This document shows, piece by piece, positions 33,955 through 41,544 of a stretch of DNA of 64,000 nucleotides. Both the position numbers and the translations under genes were made by a program. The stretch spans positions 329,614-393,613 of the forward strand of contig WGMH01000004.1 in NCBI GenBank assembly GCA_016125165.1, in the 5' to 3' direction. The stretch is from Alphaproteobacteria bacterium. Its GTDB lineage: Bacteria; Pseudomonadota; Alphaproteobacteria; Micropepsales; Micropepsaceae. Position 1 is the first letter of the stretch. Every line of letters begins with the position of its first letter. The notes below the pieces were generated by a model. That model was not told the origin of the DNA and ran no database searches. It was given only the letters and a program-made list of their open reading frames with translations.

Positions 33955-36345
33955 ATGGTGTCGAGGCGTTCCGGCAGAACGATCTGGCGGCGAATGCTTG
34001 TTTGTGCGTTCCTGCTTGGCGCGCACGGGAACGGTCATGCGCAAGGCAGCGATATTACCGTGCACATTCCCGCGAAGCCGCTCGCGGATGCGCTCATCGA
34101 ATTTGCCTTTGCCGCGCATATCTCCATCAGCGACACCGGCATCGATTTCGGCACCACCAGCAGCAACGCCGTCAATGGGACCTATTCCAAGGAAGTCGCA
34201 CTGGCGCGGTTGCTTGATGGAACGGGCTTCCGGTTCGAATTGCTAGACGCCGGCGCCATACAAATTCTGCCCAAGCGAGCCGCGACCGGACCAACCGCGC
34301 CGACCGAGACCGTCATCGTAACCGCCACCAAGCGGGAAGCACTGGCCCAAAGCCTTCCCTATTCCATTTTTGTGATTGAAGGCAGCGAGATCGACGCCAA
34401 TGGCATCCGCACACCGGGCGCGCTGGCCGGGCGCGTGGCCGGAATGACAGCGACCAATCTTGGCCCCGGCCAGGACAAGGTATTCCTGCGCGGACTGACA
34501 GACAGTGTGTTGCCAGGCCTGAGTGAGTCGATGGTCGGCCTCTATCTCGATGAAACACGGATTGCGGATGATGCGCCCGATCCGGATATCCGGCTGGTCG
34601 ATGTCGAACGTACGGAAATCATGCGCGGGCCGCAGGGTTCGCTTTACGGCGCCGGTTCTCTCGGTGGACTGGTGCGCATCGTAACGCGCAAACCCGACCT
34701 CGATGCAGCCAGCATCATGACCAGCGCTTCGGCCGCAACGACTGATGGCGGCAATCTCTCTGCATCAATCGATGGCGTTCTGAATGTCCCGATCATTGAA
34801 GGCACCTTCGGCCTGCGGGCCGTTGGCTATTATGAAGAGGCAGGCGGCTATGTGAACGACATCCGCTTGGGCCGATCCAGAGCCAATGAAGCACACGCAG
34901 CCGGCGGAAGGTTTGCCCTGCTGTGGCAACCCGACGGATGGCTGACCGTCACTGCCAGCATCGCGGTGCAAGAACTTCGGGCCAACGACTCGCAATACAT
35001 CGTCAAAGGCGCACCCGGTTTTGATCGGGACCTTTATGTGCGCGAGCCGCATAGCGATGACTTTCTATCTTCCAGCCTCACAGCGGAAGCCACACTGGGC
35101 TGGGCAAACATTGTAACATCAACCGGTATCGTCAATCGCCGCCTGGACGATATCTATGATGCCTCAACGGTCTGGCAATCGCTGACTGGTTATCCCACCG
35201 GCACCAGCCCCTTTGGCGTCGCCCGGCAGATTCGCGCCTACACGCACGAGACACGATTGGTTTCGACAAGTGCGGGGCGCCTGCACTGGCTAGCGGGGCT
35301 TTATCTTTCGCATCGGGATGAAGACTACCAATCGCTGCTGCGCGGACCGGATGCAATCGGTGCGACAGTGACGGCACGGAACGAAAACCGTGAAGACCGC
35401 GCCAATGAAGGCGCCATATTCGGCGAGATCGCCTACGATTTCACCGATGCTCTCACCGCCACGCTGGGCGGACGCGCCTTTGTGGCATCAAAAGACGTAT
35501 CGGCGCGCGTGCAGGATCTGACCTCAAGCGGCACAACCCGGTTTCGCGGCAGCAACAGCCAATCGGGCTTTGCCCCAAAACTGGTGCTCGATTACCGGGC
35601 CGCGCCGGGGCTTCTCCTCTACGCCCAGTATGCCCAAGGCTACCGTCTGGCCGGCGTAAACGTCGATGACGCCAACGGCGCCGTGAATCCTCCAACCGCG
35701 TCTGCAAATGTGTCCGATTTCGATTCAGACCGCCTGACCAACTATGAAGTGGGCGCCAAATGGAATGACATCGCTCTTGGCCTGACCGCGAATGGCGCAC
35801 TCTACTATGTCGATTGGCGCGACGTGCAAACCGATCAGATTGCACCCAATGGCGCCTACTACACGCTCAACGCGGGCGCTGTTCGCGACTTTGGCGCAGA
35901 GGCCGACGTCAGCATCGTGCTGTGGAACGATGTGACGCTTGGCGGCAACGCCTTCTGGAATAACGCCCATCTGGGCCACCCCAACCCGCTGCTCGTCAGC
36001 ACCGAAGGGTCATTGCCAGGAGCACCAAATTTCGGCGCCGGCTTGACCGCGCGCTACGACACCAGACTGTTCGGCGAATTCCCGGCGTTTCTGTCGGCAG
36101 CCTACAGCTATGTTGGCACATCGCATCTGGGCTTCGATGAAACCACACCCGCCATGGGTGGCTACCACCTCACGAGCCTGCGCGCGGGACTTAAAGCCGG
36201 AGACTGGACCCTTACGGCATTCGCGAACAATATCTTCGATGATCGCGGCAATACATTCGCCTTCGGAAATCCATTCGACAGCAGACCGCAGATCACGCCA
36301 CCCCGCCCACGAACAATTGGATTGAACATCTCACTGTCGCAATAG
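33955..36345 (+). CDS. TonB-dependent receptor 2 with STN signalling domain
   Basis: A 796-residue outer-membrane transducer. After a signal peptide (ends GHAQ, about residue 30) comes an STN domain (ITVHIPAKPLADALIEFAFA and LLDGTGFRFELLD), the plug (VIVTATKREALAQSLPYSIFVI, IMRGPQGSLYGAGSLGGLVRIVT) and a long beta-barrel ending LNISLSQ. The STN domain, absent from the receptor at 24402, is what contacts FecR. Substrate could be a siderophore or an organic compound; no iron-specific feature is seen. TonB and ExbBD are not encoded in the window. Confidence 0.88.
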   Translation: MVSRRSGRTIWRRMLVCAFLLGAHGNGHAQGSDITVHIPAKPLADALIEFAFAAHISISDTGIDFGTTSSNAVNGTYSKEVALARLLDGTGFRFELLDAGAIQILPKRAATGPTAPTETVIVTATKREALAQSLPYSIFVIEGSEIDANGIRTPGALAGRVAGMTATNLGPGQDKVFLRGLTDSVLPGLSESMVGLYLDETRIADDAPDPDIRLVDVERTEIMRGPQGSLYGAGSLGGLVRIVTRKPDLDAASIMTSASAATTDGGNLSASIDGVLNVPIIEGTFGLRAVGYYEEAGGYVNDIRLGRSRANEAHAAGGRFALLWQPDGWLTVTASIAVQELRANDSQYIVKGAPGFDRDLYVREPHSDDFLSSSLTAEATLGWANIVTSTGIVNRRLDDIYDASTVWQSLTGYPTGTSPFGVARQIRAYTHETRLVSTSAGRLHWLAGLYLSHRDEDYQSLLRGPDAIGATVTARNENREDRANEGAIFGEIAYDFTDALTATLGGRAFVASKDVSARVQDLTSSGTTRFRGSNSQSGFAPKLVLDYRAAPGLLLYAQYAQGYRLAGVNVDDANGAVNPPTASANVSDFDSDRLTNYEVGAKWNDIALGLTANGALYYVDWRDVQTDQIAPNGAYYTLNAGAVRDFGAEADVSIVLWNDVTLGGNAFWNNAHLGHPNPLLVSTEGSLPGAPNFGAGLTARYDTRLFGEFPAFLSAAYSYVGTSHLGFDETTPAMGGYHLTSLRAGLKAGDWTLTAFANNIFDDRGNTFAFGNPFDSRPQITPPRPRTIGLNISLSQ

Positions 36346-36468
36346 GCGCTTGTGGCACGGAGCTTTTCGGCTTCAGAAACACCCACCGTCCTATGCCGCG
36401 CCCGTCAGTTGCCGGATTGGGGCGTTTTCCACACATACAGCCAGCGTTTCAGTCAACACCACCTTTTT

Positions 36469-36523
36469 TTCAATGCCTTAGTCGAATTCCAGAAATCGTC
36501 GATTTTAAGGGGGAGGGAGGGGG
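36469..36523 (+). repeat. Dispersed repeat, copy 2 (G-rich)
   Basis: Same orientation and order of blocks as copy 1 at 979-1035: TTCAATGC, TTAGTCG, TTCCAGAAATCG and a G-rich tract GGGGAGGGAGGGGG. Four mismatches occur in the first 32 bases. Both copies lie downstream of the stop of a neighbouring gene. Confidence 0.65.
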
Positions 36524-36657
36524 AGAACCTGCCCTATTCGGCAATTCCACGCCTGCATCACAAGAGATGGCGGAACGGCTTTATGTGGGAATGTGCACAG
36601 TAAATTTCAAGAAGGTGAATACTTTTGTCCTGTAACACCGAGCAGAAAGCCAATTAC

Positions 36658-36676
36658 GTATAATGTCCCCTTAATT
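36658..36676 (+). repeat. 19-bp inverted repeat, left copy
   Basis: GTATAATGTCCCCTTAATT; its exact reverse complement lies at 37714-37732. Together they bound 1,075 bases that hold one small membrane protein gene. Sequences of the AATTAAGGGGACATTATAC type often flank small mobile or repeat units in proteobacteria. Confidence 0.7.
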
Positions 36677-36922
36677 CCAATGCCCTCCGGCAGATGGGTG
36701 TCTTTGCAAAGCCGATTCATGCGGAGACGTGGAAGTTTTCGACTCATCACAGTAGTCGCATTGCAAATGTCCCCAGCTGTATGGAGGCGGCAGCATTTGC
36801 GCCGCTGCAGCGATGACGTGAGTAGTTGCTTATAGTGTCACATTAATTTTGAAATAGAGAACAAGAAAATTATGGAGATTGAGGTCGCAATCTTCGTCAT
36901 GGATATGATGTAATAAAGGCAC

Positions 36923-37483
36923 TTAAGAAACTGCGCCAGAAATTGCGCCTCGCAATCTTTTCAAGCGGCTATATATAAATGGCGCACCAATAAGCAGATA
37001 AACAAATAAAAGAAATGTTCCAACTACGGAATGGCTTGGAGCCTTTGTTTCTGCCTCACCTTGACATATCGCCTGCGCTGCAATCCATAGCGAGCCAAGG
37101 AACAAAATCACCGAAACAAGCATGAGCGCCGGCGGGGCAATACGAGAAATAGTTTCGAAAAATGTGCCAGCGTTGCGGAGTAGCGATGTCAACACAACAA
37201 AAATAATCGACATTGCGCCCGAAAAGATGAGATTGCGCACCCTGCGAGCATAGACCGGCAGAACTGATGATTTTGTGCTTCGCGAAATGGAAAAGTCGGA
37301 AATCACAGCAGATTGGTATACCCAAAGAGCCTGGATCCCGAAGGCCCCCGCGACAAAAAGCACTCCTAAGACAAACACAACAACGTTATCACCAAGGAAA
37401 CCATAGAGAGCCGGTCCCGTCGCAAATAGTAAGTACAAGATGATGAAATAGACTGGTTTCAGTGGAAGTTTTGGGATTGACAT
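36923..37483 (-). CDS. Hypothetical multi-pass membrane protein
   Basis: A 186-residue protein not recognised as a known family. Four to five hydrophobic segments are visible: VYFIILYLLFATGPALYGFL, a second near residues 33-55, ALMLVSVILFLGSLWIAAQA and VVGTFLLFVYLLIGAPFIY, separated by short basic loops, so it is an inner-membrane protein. The start at 37483 is chosen for GAGG 6 bases upstream; an ATG at 37501 and a GTG at 37507 are alternatives. Base composition is distinctly AT-rich compared with neighbours and the gene sits between the 19-bp inverted repeats, so recent transfer is likely. Confidence 0.6.
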   Translation of the reverse strand: MSIPKLPLKPVYFIILYLLFATGPALYGFLGDNVVVFVLGVLFVAGAFGIQALWVYQSAVISDFSISRSTKSSVLPVYARRVRNLIFSGAMSIIFVVLTSLLRNAGTFFETISRIAPPALMLVSVILFLGSLWIAAQAICQGEAETKAPSHSVVGTFLLFVYLLIGAPFIYSRLKRLRGAISGAVS

Positions 37484-37713
37484 GTCTAACCTCGTCACCA
37501 TGGACACTGTGCATTTTGGCTTGTTGATGAATCGAGACCAGCCTTGATATGGAACCCAAACATTAATGCCATCTCCAAATCAATCCCCGCCACCATTGAG
37601 TCATCTGATGCAAAGGGCTGATAAGCCATACGTTGATCAATTGGAGAAGTGGGACTTACTGGGCCGGAGCGCCGTGAGCTTGTGCCAACCGATAAACCAC
37701 TCATATTGCCTGA

Positions 37714-37732
37714 AATTAAGGGGACATTATAC
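37714..37732 (-). repeat. 19-bp inverted repeat, right copy
   Basis: AATTAAGGGGACATTATAC, the exact reverse complement of 36658-36676. It lies about 110 bases left of the tRNA-Phe core and so outside the integrative element as I draw it. Confidence 0.7.
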
Positions 37733-37843
37733 TAATCTCAGACAACCTCTCCGCGGTGGCAGCAATCGATTGAGCCGGTTCGAGCGACACGATGGCACGT
37801 TTGTCGCCGGGCGCAATCTGCGCATGTGTGGTTGGGTTGGAAG

Positions 37844-37863
37844 TGGTGCCCAGGGGCGGAATC
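37844..37863 (-). other. tRNA-Phe 3' fragment, probable attachment-site core (att)
   Basis: On the minus strand the 20 bases read GATTCCGCCCCTGGGCACCA, which matches from the T-loop to the CCA end of alphaproteobacterial tRNA-Phe(GAA) genes as I remember them. The match stops abruptly: bases to the right are not tRNA. A lone 3' end like this is what remains at the distal end of an element that integrated into a tRNA gene. Because the missing 5' part would lie to the right, the element must extend rightward and the intact tRNA should lie at its far end beyond the window. Confidence 0.65.
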
Positions 37864-37921
37864 CAAGCGAGCCATAACTACCTTGATCTTCTTGAGCTTT
37901 TCGTTTGGCGCGTGCCGTGGA

Positions 37922-38027
37922 ATACCAACGAATATACCAACAGCGACGTTCGGTGGGCGGTTGCGACCCGCTTCCACATGCGCAAACGCACACTATACCA
38001 ACAAGCATGCACCGGCAATGTTGGTAT
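37922..38027. repeat. ATACCAAC arm-type repeats
   Basis: The 8-mer ATACCAAC occurs at 37922-37929, 37934-37941 and 37995-38002, and inverted (GTTGGTAT) at 38020-38027. The first two are 12 bases apart and the last two form a dyad. Clusters like this beside an att core are typical arm-binding sites of tyrosine integrases. Confidence 0.5.
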
Positions 38028-38151
38028 GCGGCGCGCGATTGGACCCAGTTCGGGCAAATTTATCATGGAACCCAATATGACTTTGTGGCGCGGATTCGCA
38101 TCACTGGGTTGGCGTCTTCGATCTATCGGCGCGCGGATTACCGTACCTGCA

Positions 38152-38568
38152 CTACGCATCAGTTAGACCCGCTTGCAAAAGGTCGATTATCTGCTTGCGT
38201 ATGTGCCGGTTCTCCGGGCGAAGGAATGCAAGATTGAGGCGCGCCCCCTGGCGGGTACGGACGAATTTCGTGAGCTGCGTCATACGTTCGTCCTGCGACG
38301 CGCGCGAACGCTTCACCTCCTCAAGCTCAGTGTAGAAATCCGCCACCCGGATGCCCAAGACACGCGCCGCAACATAGAGCCGCCCCGCACTGATCCTGTT
38401 CGTCCCGTTCTCGTATTTCTGAATCTGTTGAAAGCTCACGCCAAGCCCAGTGCCAAGTTGTTCCTGCGACATTCCCGCAAGCAATCTGAGACGCCGGATT
38501 TGGTAGCCGATGTGCGTGTCATACTCCGTGGTCGTGCGCTTGTTCGCCCGCTTTGCGGTTGCGGTCAT
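38152..38568 (-). CDS. XRE-family helix-turn-helix regulator
   Basis: A 138-residue protein. The helix-turn-helix reads GYQIRRLRLLAGMSQEQLGTGLGVSFQQIQKYENG (given here as residues about 24-58), as in alphaproteobacterial Cro/CI-type regulators. A charged C-terminal helix region follows (ELEEVKRSRASQDERM). The ATG at 38568 overlaps the stop of the upstream MucR-like gene (ATGA), so the two regulators are co-translated. It is the first gene inside the element from the att side. A longer reading frame upstream exists but would lie inside the neighbour gene. Confidence 0.8.
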   Translation of the reverse strand: MTATAKRANKRTTTEYDTHIGYQIRRLRLLAGMSQEQLGTGLGVSFQQIQKYENGTNRISAGRLYVAARVLGIRVADFYTELEEVKRSRASQDERMTQLTKFVRTRQGARLNLAFLRPENRHIRKQIIDLLQAGLTDA

Positions 38569-39239
38569 TTCGATCCCCGACGCCTCTGCCGGGTTCGCGC
38601 GGGCGAACGCCCGAGCCCGATCCGTTTCGCAAAGGCGGAACGTTGTGCGGCATAGTTGGGCGCGACCATTGGGTAGTCCACTGGCAATCCCCATTTGGCG
38701 CGATATTCGTCGGGACTGAGGTTGAAGCGGCTTCGCAGATAACGCTTGAGCATTTTCAGCTTCTTGCCGTCCTCAAGGCATACGATGTGGTTTTCGGTCA
38801 CGGACCTTCTAATCGGAACCGCAGGTTTCAACGCCGGGCCTGCCGCTGGTGCGCTATCGGGTGCGAGTCCACGCATCGACGTGTAAACCGATTTGATGAA
38901 AGCGGGGAGTTCGCCCACCGGCACCGCGTTCTTTTGCACGTATGCCGAAACCACTTGGGTTGTCCGCACAAGGATTTCCAAGTTGTTTGACCGCGTTTCT
39001 TGCGGGAGCGCGTTGACAGCGCGTCCCGTGAACTCGCCGCCAAGGCGTCCGTATAGGTTGGTTCCGCAAAGCCGAAAATGCATTTCGCCGTCCGGCACAA
39101 TCTCAACCAGCGCCAAATTCCCGATCCAAGGTCGCAGGGCCTTCGGGTCAAAATCGCCGCGCCGGGGAAGCGCGTTGGCGTCCCGCTTCTTATCCCAGAA
39201 CTCGCGCAATGTGGTCAGCCTTTGACGTGCTTTGTCCAT
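38565..39239 (-). CDS. PAS_5 domain - MucR/Ros-type regulator fusion
   Basis: A 224-residue two-domain protein. Residues about 10-110 (LREFWDKKRDANALPRRGDF, then ALVEIVPDGEMHFRLCGTNL) look like the PAS_5 domain common in alphaproteobacteria. Residues about 140-215 (CLEDGKKLKMLKRYL, YRAKWGLPVDYPMVAPNYA, AKRIGLGR) are a MucR/Ros DNA-binding domain. Two zinc-ligand positions differ from classic Ros: CLED for CxxC and KRYL for KRHL, as in MucR homologs that fold without zinc. The PAS part may sense a ligand. Such a fusion is not one I know as a described protein. It lies divergent from the small XRE gene. Confidence 0.75.
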   Translation of the reverse strand: MDKARQRLTTLREFWDKKRDANALPRRGDFDPKALRPWIGNLALVEIVPDGEMHFRLCGTNLYGRLGGEFTGRAVNALPQETRSNNLEILVRTTQVVSAYVQKNAVPVGELPAFIKSVYTSMRGLAPDSAPAAGPALKPAVPIRRSVTENHIVCLEDGKKLKMLKRYLRSRFNLSPDEYRAKWGLPVDYPMVAPNYAAQRSAFAKRIGLGRSPARTRQRRRGSK

Positions 39240-39318
39240 ATCGCTTCCTTGGTGGGGGCGTAGGGCGACTAATCCCGCTCAACCGGACAGGGCAGTGATA
39301 TTCCCAGCACTACCCCAA

Positions 39319-39346
39319 GTCATGACGAAAGTCATCACTATAGTGA
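39319..39346. promoter_or_regulatory. C-box-like operator with TCACTATAGTGA palindrome
   Basis: AGTCATGAC and AGTCATCAC are repeated 11 bases apart and the second runs into a perfect 12-base palindrome TCACTATAGTGA (39335-39346), then CT. AGTC and GACT half sites with this spacing resemble the C-boxes bound by small controller proteins. The site is about 40 bases before the small XRE gene and in the gap shared with the MucR-like gene. Confidence 0.4.
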
Positions 39347-39382
39347 CTGGCATGGACCCAGGGAATCGTTCGGCTTTCTCAT

Positions 39383-39586
39383 ATGAGATTGGCGCGAACA
39401 TTGGGCCTGAACGTCCGGCGATACCGCAAAGAGCGAGGCCTCAGCCAAGAGGCGCTGGCCGACGCAGTTGGTCTCGCGGTAACTTATGTCGGGCGGATTG
39501 AACGTGGCGTCCGAAATCCCACGCTGGAGGTTGTAGAAAGATTTGCCAAGATCCTCCACGTCGAGCCGCTGGACTTGCTTCGATAG
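39383..39586 (+). CDS. Small XRE-family regulator (controller-protein-like)
   Basis: A 67-residue protein that is essentially one helix-turn-helix domain: LGLNVRRYRKERGLSQEALA, then VTYVGRIERGVRNPTLEVVERFAKIL. Length and sequence resemble the controller proteins of restriction-modification systems and small phage-type repressors; no restriction or methylase gene is adjacent. It is the only rightward regulator here and is preceded by a palindromic operator that it may bind itself. Confidence 0.78.
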   Translation: MRLARTLGLNVRRYRKERGLSQEALADAVGLAVTYVGRIERGVRNPTLEVVERFAKILHVEPLDLLR

Positions 39587-39592
39587 GACGGC

Positions 39593-39772
39593 ATGAAGAG
39601 TTCATATCACCTGTCCGCGATGGCTGGCGCTGCTCGGCGCTCTATCGTTATTACCCTGTTAATCGTTGCTATCGTGACCGTGGCTCGCCCCGTGGCTTTA
39701 GAAGAAGTGCAAACTGCGCGAATGGGAGGATCGTTAGCACCTACGGATGCCCATCGACCCCCTTGTCACTGA
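39593..39772 (+). CDS. Small hypothetical protein with a hydrophobic helix
   Basis: A 59-codon frame beginning 6 bases after the small XRE gene, with AGGAC upstream of the ATG. Residues 16-35 (RSIVITLLIVAIVTVARPVA) form one hydrophobic helix that could be a signal peptide or membrane anchor; the rest has no recognised motif. It ends exactly where the convergent AbiEii gene ends. Real coding status is unsure because nothing conserved is visible. Confidence 0.35.
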   Translation: MKSSYHLSAMAGAARRSIVITLLIVAIVTVARPVALEEVQTARMGGSLAPTDAHRPPCH

Positions 39773-40753
39773 TTATTCGTCTAATTGTCGACGTCTCCTC
39801 ACATGCAAACACTTCCACGCCAGCATTGGCATCGCGGCGATGCGTGTCCGAACTTCCGGCGAAGCATTAAGTAGATCGGCGTTGATCTCGCCGCGTTCGA
39901 GCACACTATCCAAGAACGCTTGCTCGCTCTTTGTCAGATCGAGAAGGAAGGCAAACCGTTGCTTGCAAAGCGCGACGGTTTCCGCAATCCAGGCATCGAT
40001 GTCGCTCTTGTTCGTAAAATGATTGCGCGGCAGACAGATGGAAAGCTTCTGCCGCAATTCGCGCGGGTCCCCCTTGATGGTATCGAGTGACACCGTGCGC
40101 CAGTCACGCCGCCCGGACGCACCGATAGCCAGAAAGGCAGCCTTTATGGCCGTCCAATCGAGTCCTTCAATCGACAGGATGCGGCGGGCGTCGAAGAGGT
40201 CGCGCGCCGCGTGACGATCCATGAGCGCGACGAGCTTGCCCGCGACAATCTCATGGAGATCAAGAACGAGAATGCCATCGGCGTGCATAGTGCCGAGCGG
40301 CACCGAACTCATGCGCGCCGTCCCGAACAAGGGCTGCCGCATCATGTAGTTCACATCGACTTCCATCGTGCCGCCGCCGCCGAGCGCCGACATGTAGCGA
40401 CCAATCCATTTGCCCCCGGCGTGTTCGCCGGGCTGGCGGCGTACGCTGTACCCTTGGGCCGCAAGAAGCCGATTAAGGGCCGCATCGACATTTGGCCTGT
40501 CCACTTCCATCTCGGCGCGATCAAGAGCACCCACATAGTTCAAGTCGATGTCGACCGAGAGACGATCAAGCCGGAGATGAAAAACGTTCAGGGCCGTACC
40601 GCCCTTCAGGGCAAGCCTCTCCGACAAAACCGGATCGTGCGCGATCTCCTGGAGCAAGTCCAAGAGCCGCATCACTTTCTCCAGAGTACTGGCCTGGTAG
40701 CCGGTCTCACCTGCGAGATTTTGGAGGGTTTGAGCCGAAGGCGCCGCCATCAC
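39773..40753 (-). CDS. abiEii: AbiEii-type nucleotidyltransferase toxin
   Basis: A 326-residue AbiEii/AbiGii-family protein, the toxin half of the type IV AbiE system. The nucleotidyltransferase signature LKGGTALNVFHLRLDRLSVDIDLNY at residues 48-72 has the GG-x-A-L and D-x-D elements needed for metal and nucleotide binding. VLDLHEIVAGKLVALMDRHAARDLFDARRIL at about 165-195 is the family second conserved block. Start at 40753 or 40750; both overlap the antitoxin stop. It is expected to be bacteriostatic and to support the element against phage or plasmid competition. Confidence 0.85.
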   Translation of the reverse strand: MMAAPSAQTLQNLAGETGYQASTLEKVMRLLDLLQEIAHDPVLSERLALKGGTALNVFHLRLDRLSVDIDLNYVGALDRAEMEVDRPNVDAALNRLLAAQGYSVRRQPGEHAGGKWIGRYMSALGGGGTMEVDVNYMMRQPLFGTARMSSVPLGTMHADGILVLDLHEIVAGKLVALMDRHAARDLFDARRILSIEGLDWTAIKAAFLAIGASGRRDWRTVSLDTIKGDPRELRQKLSICLPRNHFTNKSDIDAWIAETVALCKQRFAFLLDLTKSEQAFLDSVLERGEINADLLNASPEVRTRIAAMPMLAWKCLHVRRRRQLDE

Positions 40754-41544
40754 AGGCCCTCGAATTTGCGCTCGATAACCTCTACGGGAAGAATGACCTT
40801 CCAGCCGGGGGCCACGCGCCCTTCACCCGGTTTCGCGCCAAGCGCGTAGCGGGATTGGGGTGGGGCTAGTGTGCGCAATTTCTTGAGCGCAGCATCAGGC
40901 ACTCCGAGCCGCGTCTGTTCGCGCTCCAGCCAATAACCGAGGGCGCCCGCCGCGGCGGCGTTGCCGAGCGCACACGCATAGCGGACCAGAGCTGCTGTAT
41001 CGACACGCGCGACTAGATCCAGCGAGTTGAACAGCTCTTCGACTCCGCCTGCGAGGTCGTAGCGGTCGAACAGATCGATGATTGTGCGCTCGATCGTCGT
41101 CACCTTCACTTCGAGCCCGAGGCGATCGACCGTTGTAACGCCGTCCGGCGGCGCGAAGCCGCGCGGCGGCTTGACGAAGCGGCAAACGAAATCGGCCGTC
41201 TCGAAGGCACCGGGCTCGCCGGAAGCTATGACCTGCACCTCCCGCCCGTCGGTGTAGGCGCAGCCATGCAGTTCAAGAGCCGAGTGATAGGCGATCACGC
41301 TGCCGCGGCGCAGACGGGATGCCGCCAGGAAGCGGTCGACGACCCACTTGGCAGCATCGGCATGCTTGGGAACGGAAGCGAACACACCGCGCGCGATCCG
41401 CCGGATGTTCCCGGCGCGAAGATGCTGGGCGAGCATCACGGTGACCACCTTGTCGCCGGGGCGGCGGCCTACAGCCTTGGCGTACTCGGCGCGGTCGAAG
41501 ACCGGCCGAGCGCTGAAGAACGGGGCGGATACGAGCTGGGCCAT
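40750..41544 (-). CDS. abiEi: AbiEi-type antitoxin
   Basis: A 264-residue AbiEi-family protein. The N-terminal winged-helix domain contains VFASVPKHADAAKWVVDRFLA after VVTVMLAQHLRAGNIRRIARGVF, as usual for the autorepressor part. The C-terminal portion (RTIIDLFDRYDLAGGVEELFNSL) matches the antitoxicity region. It overlaps the toxin start by 4 nt, so the pair is coupled, and it probably represses its own promoter through the AT-rich inverted repeat upstream (41578-41674). Confidence 0.83.
   Translation of the reverse strand: MAQLVSAPFFSARPVFDRAEYAKAVGRRPGDKVVTVMLAQHLRAGNIRRIARGVFASVPKHADAAKWVVDRFLAASRLRRGSVIAYHSALELHGCAYTDGREVQVIASGEPGAFETADFVCRFVKPPRGFAPPDGVTTVDRLGLEVKVTTIERTIIDLFDRYDLAGGVEELFNSLDLVARVDTAALVRYACALGNAAAAGALGYWLEREQTRLGVPDAALKKLRTLAPPQSRYALGAKPGEGRVAPGWKVILPVEVIERKFEGL

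Larger units (their letters stand above)
36346..36922. other. AT-rich intergenic region with repeats, no gene seen
   Basis: This 577-base stretch is clearly richer in A+T than the flanking genes. It contains repeat copy 2 (36469-36523), the left 19-bp inverted repeat (36658-36676) and a degenerate relative of that repeat at 36833-36850 (TATAGTGTCACATTAATT). Short frames exist but none is protein-like. Confidence 0.55.
37484..38151. other. Boundary region between chromosome and integrative element, no gene seen
   Basis: This 668-base stretch has no convincing gene. It contains the right 19-bp inverted repeat, a 20-bp tRNA-Phe 3' end (37844-37863) and, to its right, four ATACCAAC sites. On the minus strand left of the tRNA core a short open frame ends TAERLSEISIMSP at the inverted repeat; it is too short to call. 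Confidence 0.5.

Noticed and set aside
979..36523. The two G-rich repeats as ends of a composite transposon or genomic island
   Set aside because: No transposase or integrase lies between or beside them, the copies differ, and both sit at gene ends like dispersed intergenic repeats.
36346..36835. Several short plus-strand frames of 80-83 codons after the TonB receptor
   Set aside because: They overlap each other and the repeat, lack ribosome binding sites and show no protein-like composition.
37844..37863. A complete tRNA gene at the tRNA-Phe 3' match
   Set aside because: Only the 20 bases from T-loop to CCA are present; no D-arm, anticodon or acceptor 5' strand can be found on the right.
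37922..38027. ATACCAAC repeats as a CRISPR-like array
   Set aside because: The unit is only 8 bases, spacing is irregular and one copy is inverted; integrase arm sites explain it better.
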